Below are positions 18,681-28,914 of a stretch of 64,000 nucleotides of DNA, piece by piece; positions within the stretch are counted from its first letter, which is position 1, and every line of letters begins with the position of its first letter. Below the pieces are notes generated by a model. That model was not told the origin of the DNA and did not search any database. It was given only the letters and a program-made list of their open reading frames with translations. The DNA comes from JAVJSF01 sp040219555. GTDB taxonomy: Bacteria > Actinomycetota > Thermoleophilia > Miltoncostaeales > Miltoncostaeaceae. The position numbers and the translations under genes are program-made. The stretch spans positions 1-64,000 of the forward strand of contig JAVJSF010000008.1 of NCBI GenBank assembly GCA_040219555.1. Reading direction: 5' to 3'.

Positions 18681-19744
18681 GCACGCCCGGCGGCGCGCTG
18701 GCCGCACACCTGGACGCCCTGGCCCACGCGCCGGAGGCCTTCGCGCGCGGGCTGGCCGGCGCGCGGGAGGTGGCGCTGCCCTTCCCCGCGGAGGCGGTGC
18801 GCAACGTTGCCATCTGCGGCATGGGGGCCGCCGGCGAGGCCGGATCCCTGGTGCTCGGCGCCCTGGGCGAGCGGGTGCTGATGCCCACGGCCACGATCGG
18901 CGGCTACACCCTGCCCGGCTGGGTCGATCAGGACACGCTGGTGATCCTGCTGTCGGTCTCGGGCTCCACCGAGGAGACCCTCACCTGTGCGTCGCTCGCC
19001 ACCGAGCGCAACGCGCTGTGCGTGGCGGTGACCGGCGGCGGCAAGCTGGGGACCCACTACGCCGGCGAGGGCGTGCCCGTGGTGCCCGTGCCCGCAGATG
19101 GACCCGTCGGGTCGTCCACCATCGAGCTGATCGGGGTGGTGCTGGGGTTGCTGGACCGGATGGGCGTGGCCCCGCTGCAACCCGGCGAGGTGGACGAGGC
19201 GGGCGAGGTGCTCGCGGCCGCCGTCGCGGCCTGCGCGGACCCGGGCGACCAGAACCCCGCGCGGGCGCTCACCGAGGTGCTGGAGGGGCGCCTGCCCTAC
19301 ATCTGGGGCGGCGAGCTGACGGCGGCCGTCGGCCGGCGCTGGGCCAGCCGGATGTGGGAGTGGGCCGGGGTGCCCGCGCGCGTGTCGGAGCTGCCGCACC
19401 TCAACCACGACGAGATGATGTCCCTGCCGGCGCTGGACGAGGCCGTGCGGGCCCGGCTGGTGCTGGTGCTCTTGCGCGACGCGCGTCAGCAGCGCCAGGT
19501 GCAGCGGCGCTTCGAGCACACCGCGGCCCTGGTGGGCGATCTGGTGGCGGGTACGGTGAGCCTGGCCGGCGACGGGCGCGGGCCCATCGCCCGCATGCTC
19601 GACCTGGTGGTGCTGGGCGACCACCTGGCCCTCCACCTGGCCCACGCCGCCGGCGTGCAGCCCGGCGACGACCCGCTGGCGGCGGCCCTGGCGGTGCGCC
19701 TGGCCACCACGGGCGCCGGCTCCGAGGGGCGCGCCACCGGCTGA
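18677..19744 (+). CDS. SIS-domain phosphoglucose/phosphomannose isomerase
   Basis: 355 aa with two SIS folds. The pattern GMGAAGEAGSLV, then LSVSGSTEETL (sugar-phosphate loop) and the late LNHDEM motif match the archaeal/actinobacterial bifunctional PGI/PMI family, which interconverts fructose-6-phosphate with glucose-6-phosphate and mannose-6-phosphate. It would feed the nucleotidyltransferase encoded just before it. It is the last gene of the envelope-sugar operon that began with the LCP ligase. Confidence 0.82.
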   Translation: MSTPGGALAAHLDALAHAPEAFARGLAGAREVALPFPAEAVRNVAICGMGAAGEAGSLVLGALGERVLMPTATIGGYTLPGWVDQDTLVILLSVSGSTEETLTCASLATERNALCVAVTGGGKLGTHYAGEGVPVVPVPADGPVGSSTIELIGVVLGLLDRMGVAPLQPGEVDEAGEVLAAAVAACADPGDQNPARALTEVLEGRLPYIWGGELTAAVGRRWASRMWEWAGVPARVSELPHLNHDEMMSLPALDEAVRARLVLVLLRDARQQRQVQRRFEHTAALVGDLVAGTVSLAGDGRGPIARMLDLVVLGDHLALHLAHAAGVQPGDDPLAAALAVRLATTGAGSEGRATG

Positions 19745-19750
19745 CGGGCC

Positions 19751-19783
19751 CGGCCGGCGCGCCCGGCCGGCGCGCCCGGCGCC
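19751..19783. repeat. Short tandem GC repeat after PGI/PMI gene
   Basis: Two exact copies of a 13-mer (CGGCCGGCGCGCC at 19751 and 19764) and a partial third. It is self-complementary enough to act as a weak terminator of the envelope operon. Confidence 0.5.
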
Positions 19784-19869
19784 CGTGTGACCTCGGCCGG
19801 TGCGGTTCCGTGTGCCTCTGTGGCGCCCCGGTGCGTCCCTCGCGGGCGCGGGGCCGGGAGGCTGGTGCC

Positions 19870-20544
19870 ATGTCGCCGCTCGCCCTGCTCGAGCCCCTGC
19901 TGCCCACCACCTGCGCGGTGTGCGGGCTTCCGGGCGGGCACCTGTGCGAGCGATGCCGCGGCCTGCTGCGCGGGGTGGGGGAGGTGGTGTGCGCCGGCTG
20001 CGGCGCGCCTCTGGGGGCGCCCGCGGCGCGCTGCGGGCAGTGCGAGGGCCCCGTGGCGGGTGCGCGCCAGGCAGTGCACTACGACCCGGTGGCGCGGGCG
20101 CTGGTGAGCGCCCTCAAGGACGGCCGGCGGCCGGCGCTCGCCGGCGAGCTGGCGGGCGTGGTCGTGCAGCACCTGCCGGTGCCCGCCCTGGGCTGCGTGC
20201 TGGTGCCCGTGCCCACCAGCCCCGCCCGCGTGCGCCGGCGGGGCTTCGACCACGCCGCGCTGCTGGCGCGCGAGCTGGGTGCGCGCTGGGGCCGGCCGGT
20301 GGTGGTGGCGCTCGTACGTCCCGCGGGCGGGCCGCCTCAGCGCGGGGCGCGGCGCGGGGTCCGGCGCAGCCAGCTGGCCGGGGCGTTCGCGCCGGCGGGC
20401 GGGGCGGCGCCGCGCCACCCGGTGCTGGTGGACGACGTGCGCACGACCGGGGCCACCCTGGCCGCCTGCGCGAGGACCCTGCGCGCCGGCGGGGCGCGCA
20501 GCGTGGCGGCGGTGTGCGTCGCCCGCGCGGGGGGCGGCCCATGA
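19870..20544 (+). CDS. comF: ComF-family phosphoribosyltransferase-like protein
   Basis: 224 aa. The N-terminal double zinc ribbon has CAVCG...CERC and CAGCG...CGQC (residues about 15-60), then a PRTase fold with the PRPP loop VLVDDVRTTGATL near residue 190. ComF proteins are needed for DNA uptake in competent bacteria and are otherwise of uncertain role. The ATG follows a GGGAGG ribosome-binding site. The long Ala/Arg-rich open frame upstream is compositional. Confidence 0.85.
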   Translation: MSPLALLEPLLPTTCAVCGLPGGHLCERCRGLLRGVGEVVCAGCGAPLGAPAARCGQCEGPVAGARQAVHYDPVARALVSALKDGRRPALAGELAGVVVQHLPVPALGCVLVPVPTSPARVRRRGFDHAALLARELGARWGRPVVVALVRPAGGPPQRGARRGVRRSQLAGAFAPAGGAAPRHPVLVDDVRTTGATLAACARTLRAGGARSVAAVCVARAGGGP

Positions 20545-20607
20545 GGATCGCCGCAGATCGCGTCACCCGATCGTCTCGCGGGTGCAGACCGCGAGGGGCA
20601 CCGGCGG

Positions 20608-20613
20608 TACGAT
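20608..20613 (+). promoter_or_regulatory. -10 box of hpf
   Basis: TACGAT with a weak CAGACC 17 nt upstream. The predicted start of transcription near 20620 gives a 32-nt leader carrying two purine-rich motifs (AGGAGG and GAGGAG). Confidence 0.5.
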
Positions 20614-20651
20614 CGTGACAGGAGGCACATCAACGACGAGGAGAATCGACG

Positions 20652-21239
20652 ATGCAGCTTCAGGTGAAGGGGAAGAACGTTTCCGTCACCGATGCACTCT
20701 TCGAGCACGCGGAACGCAAGCTCGAGCGTCTGACGAAGATCCTCCCGGCCTACGAGGACGACGCCACCACCGTGGAGCTCGAGTTGTCGGTCGAGCGGAA
20801 CCCGAAGGTGGAGCGCCCCCAGGTGGCCGAGGTCACGGTCCGCACCAAGCGCGCGGTGCTGCGCGTCCACGAGAGCGCCGACGACATGTACGCGGCGATC
20901 GACCTGGCCGCGCGCAAGCTCGAGCGCCAGGCCCGGCGCTACCGCAAGCGCAAGGTGGACCACCACGCCCGCGCGGTCCCCGAGGACGCGGTGCTGGCCG
21001 CCGACCTGCCCGAGCTGCCGGCGATGCCCGAGCTCGACGGCGCCGACGAGGCCCCCATCGCCACCCAGCTCGTCAAGAGCAAGCGCTTCGTCATGGAGCC
21101 CATGGGCGCCGAGGAGGCGGCCCTCCACATGGACATGCTCCATCACGACTTCTACGTCTTCCGCAACGACGCCAGCGGCGAGATCAACGTCGTCTACCGC
21201 CGCAACGACGGGGATTACGGACTCATCGTCCCTGAGTGA
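20652..21239 (+). CDS. hpf: Ribosome hibernation promoting factor, long form
   Basis: 195 aa. The N-terminal RaiA-type domain (about 1-105) begins MQLQVKGKNVSVTDALFEHAERKLERL; after an acidic linker, the C-terminal dimerisation domain has KRFVMEPMGAEEAALHMDML and FYVFRNDASGEINVVYRRNDGDYGLI (shown in two parts here). The long form alone can dimerise 70S ribosomes into 100S. It has its own promoter and a strong hairpin about 180 nt downstream. Confidence 0.93.
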   Translation: MQLQVKGKNVSVTDALFEHAERKLERLTKILPAYEDDATTVELELSVERNPKVERPQVAEVTVRTKRAVLRVHESADDMYAAIDLAARKLERQARRYRKRKVDHHARAVPEDAVLAADLPELPAMPELDGADEAPIATQLVKSKRFVMEPMGAEEAALHMDMLHHDFYVFRNDASGEINVVYRRNDGDYGLIVPE

Positions 21240-21420
21240 ACGTGGGCGGGCGCGGGCTCGCTGCAAAGCTACGCAGGGCTGTGTCCTCGGGGAGGGCCGT
21301 GCTGTTCGCACTGTCCCTCCCCTGCGTCCTTGCCCTGCGTGCTTTTCGCGGCCCGCGCCCGCACGGTGCGTTGCGGGTCACGGAGGGTGGCTGTGGGTCT
21401 CGGGTCGGGTGGGCGCCGGC

Positions 21421-21455
21421 GCACCCCGGGGGCGCTGATCGCGCCCCCGGGGTGC
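21421..21455 (+). terminator. Strong hairpin downstream of hpf
   Basis: Perfect 15-bp stem with a 5-nt loop, followed by TCTTC. It lies 180 nt after the hpf stop, with nothing coding between. Confidence 0.65.
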
Positions 21456-21708
21456 TCTTCGCGTGGTGGGTCGGCTCGGCCTGTCGCTTCGCTCGGCCTC
21501 GCGTTCGCGCCGCCTGCTCGGCCTGTCGCTTCGCTTGGCCTCGCCTCTTGGGGGCCGTGCTGATCGCCGGCCGGGGGTCGGCCGTAGGCAGTGTGGGGGA
21601 TGGTCCCGGCTCATGAGGGCGGGGGCGGGTGCCGAAGCCGATGGTGTGCGGCGGTGAAGATCCCGTGTGGGCCGTCGCTGTGCGGCGGGGAGGTCCCGCC
21701 CCCTGCGC

Positions 21709-21714
21709 TACCAT
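21709..21714 (+). promoter_or_regulatory. -10 box of secA
   Basis: TACCAT 35 nt before the secA ATG. No good -35 is visible. Confidence 0.45.
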
Positions 21715-21748
21715 CTTTCACGGCCACGGTCCCGAGCAGGCGAGACGG

Positions 21749-24400
<2,652 letters not shown>

Positions 24401-24427
24401 GCCCCGCCACCCGGCCCGGACGCTGAG

Positions 24428-25597
24428 ATGAGCACCGACACGACGCCGTCGCTGGACGACCTGGTCCAGCGCGCGGCCCAGTTGCGCCGGCGCGCCGACG
24501 TGCTGCGCGAGTACCTCGAGCCGCACCGCCTGCTGGAGCGCGTCACCGAGTTCGAGCGGGAGATGGGCGAGCCCGGCTTCTGGGACGACGCCGCCCACGC
24601 GGCCGAGCTCTCCTCCCAGCACTCGCTCCTGAAGGGGCGGCTGACCGGCTTCCAGACGCTGGATGAGGACCTCGAGTCGCTGACCGAGCTCACCGAACTG
24701 GGCCGCGAGGAGCAGGGCGCAGGCGCATTGGAGGACGGCTTCCTGGCCGAGCTGGCCGAGGGCCTGGCGCGCGTGGACGCGGCCCTGGCCGGCCTCGAGG
24801 AGGAGCGCCTGTTCTCGGGGGAGTACGACGCCCGCGACGCCGTGGTGTCGATCCAGGCGGGCGAGGGCGGCACCGACGCCCAGGACTGGACCGAGATGCT
24901 CCTGCGCATGTACCTGCGCTGGGCGGAGCGCCGCGGACTGAAGGCCGAGCTCAAGGAGGTGCAGGACGGGGGCGAGGCCGGGCTGAAGTCGGCCACCTTC
25001 ACGGTGGCGGGAACCAACGCCTACGGGCTGATGTCGGCCGAGCGCGGGGTGCACCGGCTGGTGCGGCTGTCGCCCTTCGACTCGGCCAACCGCCGCCAGA
25101 CGTCGTTCGCGGCCGTCGACGTGGCGCCGATGGTCGACGAGTCGGTCAACATCGAGATCGACGACAAGGACCTGAAGGTCGACACCTACCGCGCCAGCGG
25201 CGCCGGCGGCCAGCACGTCAACAAGACCGATTCGGCCGTGCGCATTACGCACATGCCCACCAAGCTCGTGGTGCAGTGCCAGAACGAGCGCTCCCAGACC
25301 CAGAACCGCGCCACGGCCATGAACATGCTGCGCGCGCTCCTGGTGCAGCGCGAGCTGGAGCGCCGCGAGGAGGAGGCCGCGCGCGAGCGGGGCGAGGTGC
25401 GGACGATCGGCTTCGGCAGCCAGATCCGCTCGTACGTGGTGCACCCCTACACCCAGGTGAAGGACCTGCGCACGGGGCACACCGTCGGCAATGCCACCGC
25501 CGTGCTGGACGGGGACCTGGACGGCTTCGTGCGGGCCGAGCTCGAGCGGCGCGCGCGCGGCGAGGCGCCCGAGCCCGGAGACGACGGGCAGGACTGA
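24428..25597 (+). CDS. prfB: Peptide chain release factor 2
   Basis: 389 aa. SPF tripeptide for UGA recognition (215-217) and GGQ catalytic motif (260-262). Unlike E. coli and many bacteria, the frame is continuous, with no internal UGA and hence no programmed +1 frameshift near codon 25. The gene begins 27 nt after secA. Ends with an acidic tail. It terminates peptides at UGA and UAA codons. Confidence 0.97.
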   Translation: MSTDTTPSLDDLVQRAAQLRRRADVLREYLEPHRLLERVTEFEREMGEPGFWDDAAHAAELSSQHSLLKGRLTGFQTLDEDLESLTELTELGREEQGAGALEDGFLAELAEGLARVDAALAGLEEERLFSGEYDARDAVVSIQAGEGGTDAQDWTEMLLRMYLRWAERRGLKAELKEVQDGGEAGLKSATFTVAGTNAYGLMSAERGVHRLVRLSPFDSANRRQTSFAAVDVAPMVDESVNIEIDDKDLKVDTYRASGAGGQHVNKTDSAVRITHMPTKLVVQCQNERSQTQNRATAMNMLRALLVQRELERREEEAARERGEVRTIGFGSQIRSYVVHPYTQVKDLRTGHTVGNATAVLDGDLDGFVRAELERRARGEAPEPGDDGQD

Positions 25598-25661
25598 CCG
25601 CGGGACCGTCGAAGGGGAGAGCGCCGGAGTGCGAACCCCGCCCCCGGGCACCGCGCGTGGT

Positions 25662-25691
25662 TTGACACGGCTCGTCCCACGGGGCTACCCT
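25662..25691 (+). promoter_or_regulatory. Promoter of ftsEX
   Basis: Exact TTGACA (25662-25667), 18-nt spacer and TACCCT (25686-25691). Transcription would begin near 25698, about 85 nt before ftsE. It is the only perfect -35 hexamer I found upstream of a gene in this window. Confidence 0.75.
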
Positions 25692-25782
25692 CGACCGGTT
25701 CGTCCCAGTCCATCCTGACCGCGCCCGGTCGCCCTCACGGCGGCGCACCCGCAGCCCGCGCCCCCGCCACCCAGCGCCCCTG

Positions 25783-26655
25783 ATGCCCATGAGCACCGAC
25801 AGCCCGTCGACACCCGAAGAGCGCGCAGCGCGTCGCGCAGACCGCCGCAGAGGCGGTGCGCCCGCGCCCGAGCCCACTCCCGCCGCGTCGGCGGACGAGG
25901 AGGTCGCGCCGCCCGAGTCCGGGCGCGCCGCGCGCCGTGCGGTGCTGCGTCCGGGCGACGGCCCGATGGTGGTCTTCGACAACGTGGCCAAGATCTACGG
26001 CGACGGCGGCGGCGGCCTGCAGGACGTCAACCTCGCCATCGACTCCGGCGAGTTCGTGTTCCTGGTGGGCCCCTCGGGCTCGGGCAAGAGCACCTTCATC
26101 CGGCTGCTCATCAAGGAACTCGACACCACCGCGGGGACCCTGAGCGTGGGCGGGCGCAACCTCAGCCGCCTGCGCGCCAACAAGGTGCCCTACCTGCGCC
26201 GTGCCATCGGGTGCGTCTTCCAGGACTTCAAGCTGCTGCAGGGGCGCACGGTGTACGAGAACGTGGCCTACGCGCTGCAGGTGATCGGTGAGAACCCGCG
26301 CGGCGTGCGCCGCAAGGTTCCCGAGATCCTGTCGCTGGTGGGCCTGTCCGAGAAGGCCGGGCGCTACCCCAACGAGCTCTCGGGTGGCGAGCAGCAGCGG
26401 GTGTCCATCGCCCGCGCGTTCGTCAACCACCCGCGCCTGCTGATCGCCGACGAGCCCACCGGGAACCTGGACCCCGAGACCTCGATCGGGATCATGCAGC
26501 TCCTCTACCGCATCAACCGCACCGGCACGACGGTGATCATGGCCACCCATGACCGGGAGATGGTGGACAAGATGCAGATGCGCGTGATCGCCCTCGAGGC
26601 CGGCCGCGTGGTGCGCGACCAGAAGCAGGCCACCTACGCCCGGGCCGACGCATGA
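25783..26655 (+). CDS. ftsE: Cell-division ABC-type ATPase FtsE
   Basis: 290 aa. Walker A GPSGSGKST (96-104), signature LSGGEQQRVSIARAF, Walker B LLIADEPTG, and the H-loop in MATHDREM. With FtsX it activates peptidoglycan hydrolases at the septum. The first 65 or so residues are an extra, Pro/Ala/Arg/Glu-rich and probably disordered tail absent from typical FtsE (about 225 aa). ATG 25783 or 25789 are equivalent. Overlaps ftsX by 4 nt (ATGA). Confidence 0.94.
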   Translation: MPMSTDSPSTPEERAARRADRRRGGAPAPEPTPAASADEEVAPPESGRAARRAVLRPGDGPMVVFDNVAKIYGDGGGGLQDVNLAIDSGEFVFLVGPSGSGKSTFIRLLIKELDTTAGTLSVGGRNLSRLRANKVPYLRRAIGCVFQDFKLLQGRTVYENVAYALQVIGENPRGVRRKVPEILSLVGLSEKAGRYPNELSGGEQQRVSIARAFVNHPRLLIADEPTGNLDPETSIGIMQLLYRINRTGTTVIMATHDREMVDKMQMRVIALEAGRVVRDQKQATYARADA

Positions 26656-27563
26656 GGTTCAGCTTCTTCCTGGGCGAGGCCTGGCGCTCCATCCGCGCCA
26701 ACGCCGCCGTGTCGGTGGCCGCCACGGTCACCGTGCTGATCGCGGTCTTCGTGCTGGGCGCGTTCATCCCGTCGTTCCTCTATGTGCAGTCCTCCGTGGA
26801 CGAGCAGACGGCGAAGATCGACGTGGCCGTCTACATCGCCGACGACGCCACGGTGGCCCAGACCAACGCCGTCGAGGCGCGTATCGACCAGCTCACCCGG
26901 CAGGGGACGCTGGAGGGCTCGGCCTACGTGACCCCGCGCGAGGCGCTCGAGTCGCTGCGCGAGGACGTGGACCCGGCGCTGCTGCAGGACGTGAACCCCA
27001 ACATCTTCCCGCCGGCCTACCGCCTCGACCTGGTCGACCCCGACGATGCCAAGTCGGTGGCCGAGGGCTTCGCCGGCCTGCCCGGTCTGGCCTCCGACGT
27101 GGGCGACCCCGACACGCCCGGCGTGGTCTACGGTGCCGAGGAGGCCGACACGCTGCTGCGCGCGGCCACCTTCATCCAGTGGGCCGGCCTGGCGCTGATC
27201 AGCATCCTGCTGGTGGCCGCCGTGCTCCTGATCGGCAACACCATCCGCCTGTCCATCTTCGCCCGCCGCCGCGAGGTGGAGGTGATGAAGCTGGTGGGGG
27301 CCACCAACTGGTTCATCCGCTGGCCGTTCGTGATCGAGGGGGTCATCTGCGGGCTGGTGGGCGCGGTGCTGTCGGTGGCGCTCCTGTGGGGCGTGAAGCT
27401 CTCGCTGGTGGACCCGTTCGTGGACGACTCGGCCAGCCCGCTGACCGCCTCGGGCCCCGAGACGATCGGCTTCGTCTCGCTGACGCTCATCCTGGTGGCC
27501 GCCGGCACCCTGGTGGGTGCGCTCGGCAGCGGGCTGACCCTGAGGCGCTTCCTGAAGGTCTGA
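26652..27563 (+). CDS. ftsX: Cell-division permease-like protein FtsX
   Basis: 303 aa, four transmembrane helices: one at about 18-42, then a large extracellular loop (about 45-170, the hydrolase-contacting part in other species), then three helices from about 175 to the end, including the conserved RRREVEVMKLVGATNWFIRWPF segment (two parts: RRREVEVMKL and VGATNWFIRWPF). Partner of FtsE, translated by overlap. Confidence 0.93.
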   Translation: MRFSFFLGEAWRSIRANAAVSVAATVTVLIAVFVLGAFIPSFLYVQSSVDEQTAKIDVAVYIADDATVAQTNAVEARIDQLTRQGTLEGSAYVTPREALESLREDVDPALLQDVNPNIFPPAYRLDLVDPDDAKSVAEGFAGLPGLASDVGDPDTPGVVYGAEEADTLLRAATFIQWAGLALISILLVAAVLLIGNTIRLSIFARRREVEVMKLVGATNWFIRWPFVIEGVICGLVGAVLSVALLWGVKLSLVDPFVDDSASPLTASGPETIGFVSLTLILVAAGTLVGALGSGLTLRRFLKV

Positions 27564-27577
27564 CCCGCGCCCCGGCC

Positions 27578-27602
27578 GCGGACGCCCCGTCGGGGCGTCC
27601 GC
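27578..27602 (+). terminator. Terminator after ftsX
   Basis: Perfect 11-bp stem GCGGACGCCCC with GGGGCGTCCGC and a 3-nt loop, 15 nt after the ftsX stop. Confidence 0.7.
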
Positions 27603-27639
27603 CGGGCCCGTGGATGGGCTGGATCATCGGGGGCGCGGC

Positions 27640-27645
27640 TATCAT
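27640..27645 (+). promoter_or_regulatory. -10 box of S41 protease gene
   Basis: TATCAT ends 12 nt before ATG 27658, so any leader would be about 5 nt. Confidence 0.5.
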
Positions 27646-27657
27646 CGGCGCACCCCG

Positions 27658-28914
27658 ATGCCCCTGCGCCTACTCAAAGCGGTCCTCACGACCGCGCTCG
27701 TGTTCGCGATCTTCCTGGCGGGGGTCATCGTGGGCGGGCACCCGCAGTCCACGGGGCTCACCCAGCTCTCGCAGCCCCTGCGCGGTGTCCTGCTGGGCGA
27801 CAGCGGCCAGGACCTCCCGTCCCAGGTGCTCGATGTGCTGCGGCGCGAGTACTACCGCGACCTGGACGAGGAGGAGCTCGAGCAGCGCTCGGTGGAGGCC
27901 ATCATCGAGGCGCTGGACGACCCCTACACGGCCTATCTCGACGAGGAGGCGCTGGCGGCCCTCGACTTCCACCAGGACGGGGCGTACGTGGGCGTGGGCA
28001 TCCAGGTGGCCGCGCGCGCGGATGCCCTGGTCATCACCCGCGTCTACCCCGACAGCCCGGCCGCCCGGGCCGGCATCGCGGCCGGCGACCGCATCGTCTC
28101 GGTGGAGGGCTTCCGTGCCGGCGGCGGCTCCCTGGATGCCGTGGTGGGCCTGATCCGCGGGCCCGAGGGGTCCGACGTGGAGATGGTGGTGCGCACGGGC
28201 ACCGAGGAGCCCCGCGATCTCACCCTCACCCGCAGCCGGGTGCGCATCCCGCCCGTGCGGTCCCGGGTGATCGAGCGGCGCCAGGAGCGGGTGGGCTACC
28301 TCAAGCTCGATCGCTTCACCCGCGGGGCCGCGGAGGCGCTGCGCGAGCGCGCCGACGACCTGCTGGCCGAGGATGTCGACGGGCTGGTGCTGGACCTGCG
28401 CCAGGATCCGGGCGGCCTGGTGAACGAGGCCGTGGGGGTGGCGGCGGTGTTCCTGCCCGAGGGCTCTGCCGTGGTCACCACCGAGGGCCGCGCGCAGCCG
28501 CGGCGGACCCTGCGCACCTCCGCGGATCCGGTGGGCGACGGCGAGGTGCCCCTGGTGGTGCTGGTGGACCGCAACTCTGCCTCCTCGGCGGAGATCGTGG
28601 CCGGCGCCCTGCGCGACGGCGACCGGGCACGCCTGGTGGGCGAGCCCACCTTCGGCAAGGCCCTGGTGCAGAGCACCTGGCTGCTGCGCGACGGGGGCGC
28701 CCTGCGCCTGACGACGGCCCGCTACCTCACCCCGGACGGCTTCGACCTGGCCGAGCGTGGCCTGCCCCCCGACGTGCGCTCGGTCGACGACCCGGACACG
28801 CCGGCCGACGAGGCCCTCGATGCGGCCGTGCGCGACCTGCTGGCCGATCCGTCCGACCCCTCCGCGCCGGCCCCGTCGGCCACGGCGCCGGTCCCCGCCC
28901 CGGCGAGCCCGTGA
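27658..28914 (+). CDS. S41 C-terminal processing peptidase (CtpA-like)
   Basis: 418 aa. N-terminal signal anchor (about 4-24), a PDZ domain with VGVGIQVAAR and ARAGIAAGDRIVSVEG, then the S41 core: VLDLRQDPGG, the serine motif DRNSASSAEIVAGAL (Ser309/310) and the lysine of PTFGKALVQS (Lys334). It would cleave exported proteins in the envelope. Ends with a Pro/Ala/Ser tail. The start follows the -10 box; 16 more codons upstream are open but would include the promoter. Overlaps the next gene (GTGA). Confidence 0.9.
   Translation: MPLRLLKAVLTTALVFAIFLAGVIVGGHPQSTGLTQLSQPLRGVLLGDSGQDLPSQVLDVLRREYYRDLDEEELEQRSVEAIIEALDDPYTAYLDEEALAALDFHQDGAYVGVGIQVAARADALVITRVYPDSPAARAGIAAGDRIVSVEGFRAGGGSLDAVVGLIRGPEGSDVEMVVRTGTEEPRDLTLTRSRVRIPPVRSRVIERRQERVGYLKLDRFTRGAAEALRERADDLLAEDVDGLVLDLRQDPGGLVNEAVGVAAVFLPEGSAVVTTEGRAQPRRTLRTSADPVGDGEVPLVVLVDRNSASSAEIVAGALRDGDRARLVGEPTFGKALVQSTWLLRDGGALRLTTARYLTPDGFDLAERGLPPDVRSVDDPDTPADEALDAAVRDLLADPSDPSAPAPSATAPVPAPASP

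Larger units (their letters stand above)
21240..21748 (+). other. Long spacer with terminator hairpin and direct repeats before secA
   Basis: No supported gene in about 500 nt. 21421-21455 is a perfect 15-bp hairpin (GCACCCCGGGGGCGC with its complement, loop TGATC), probably the hpf terminator. 21473-21500 and 21516-21543 carry two near-identical copies of a 28-nt unit containing CTCGGCCTGTCGCTTCGC. 21709-21714 (TACCAT) is a likely -10 for secA. Confidence 0.6.

Noticed and set aside
24428..24520. Programmed frameshift in prfB
   Set aside because: The frame is continuous from the ATG and there is no internal UGA at the usual place.
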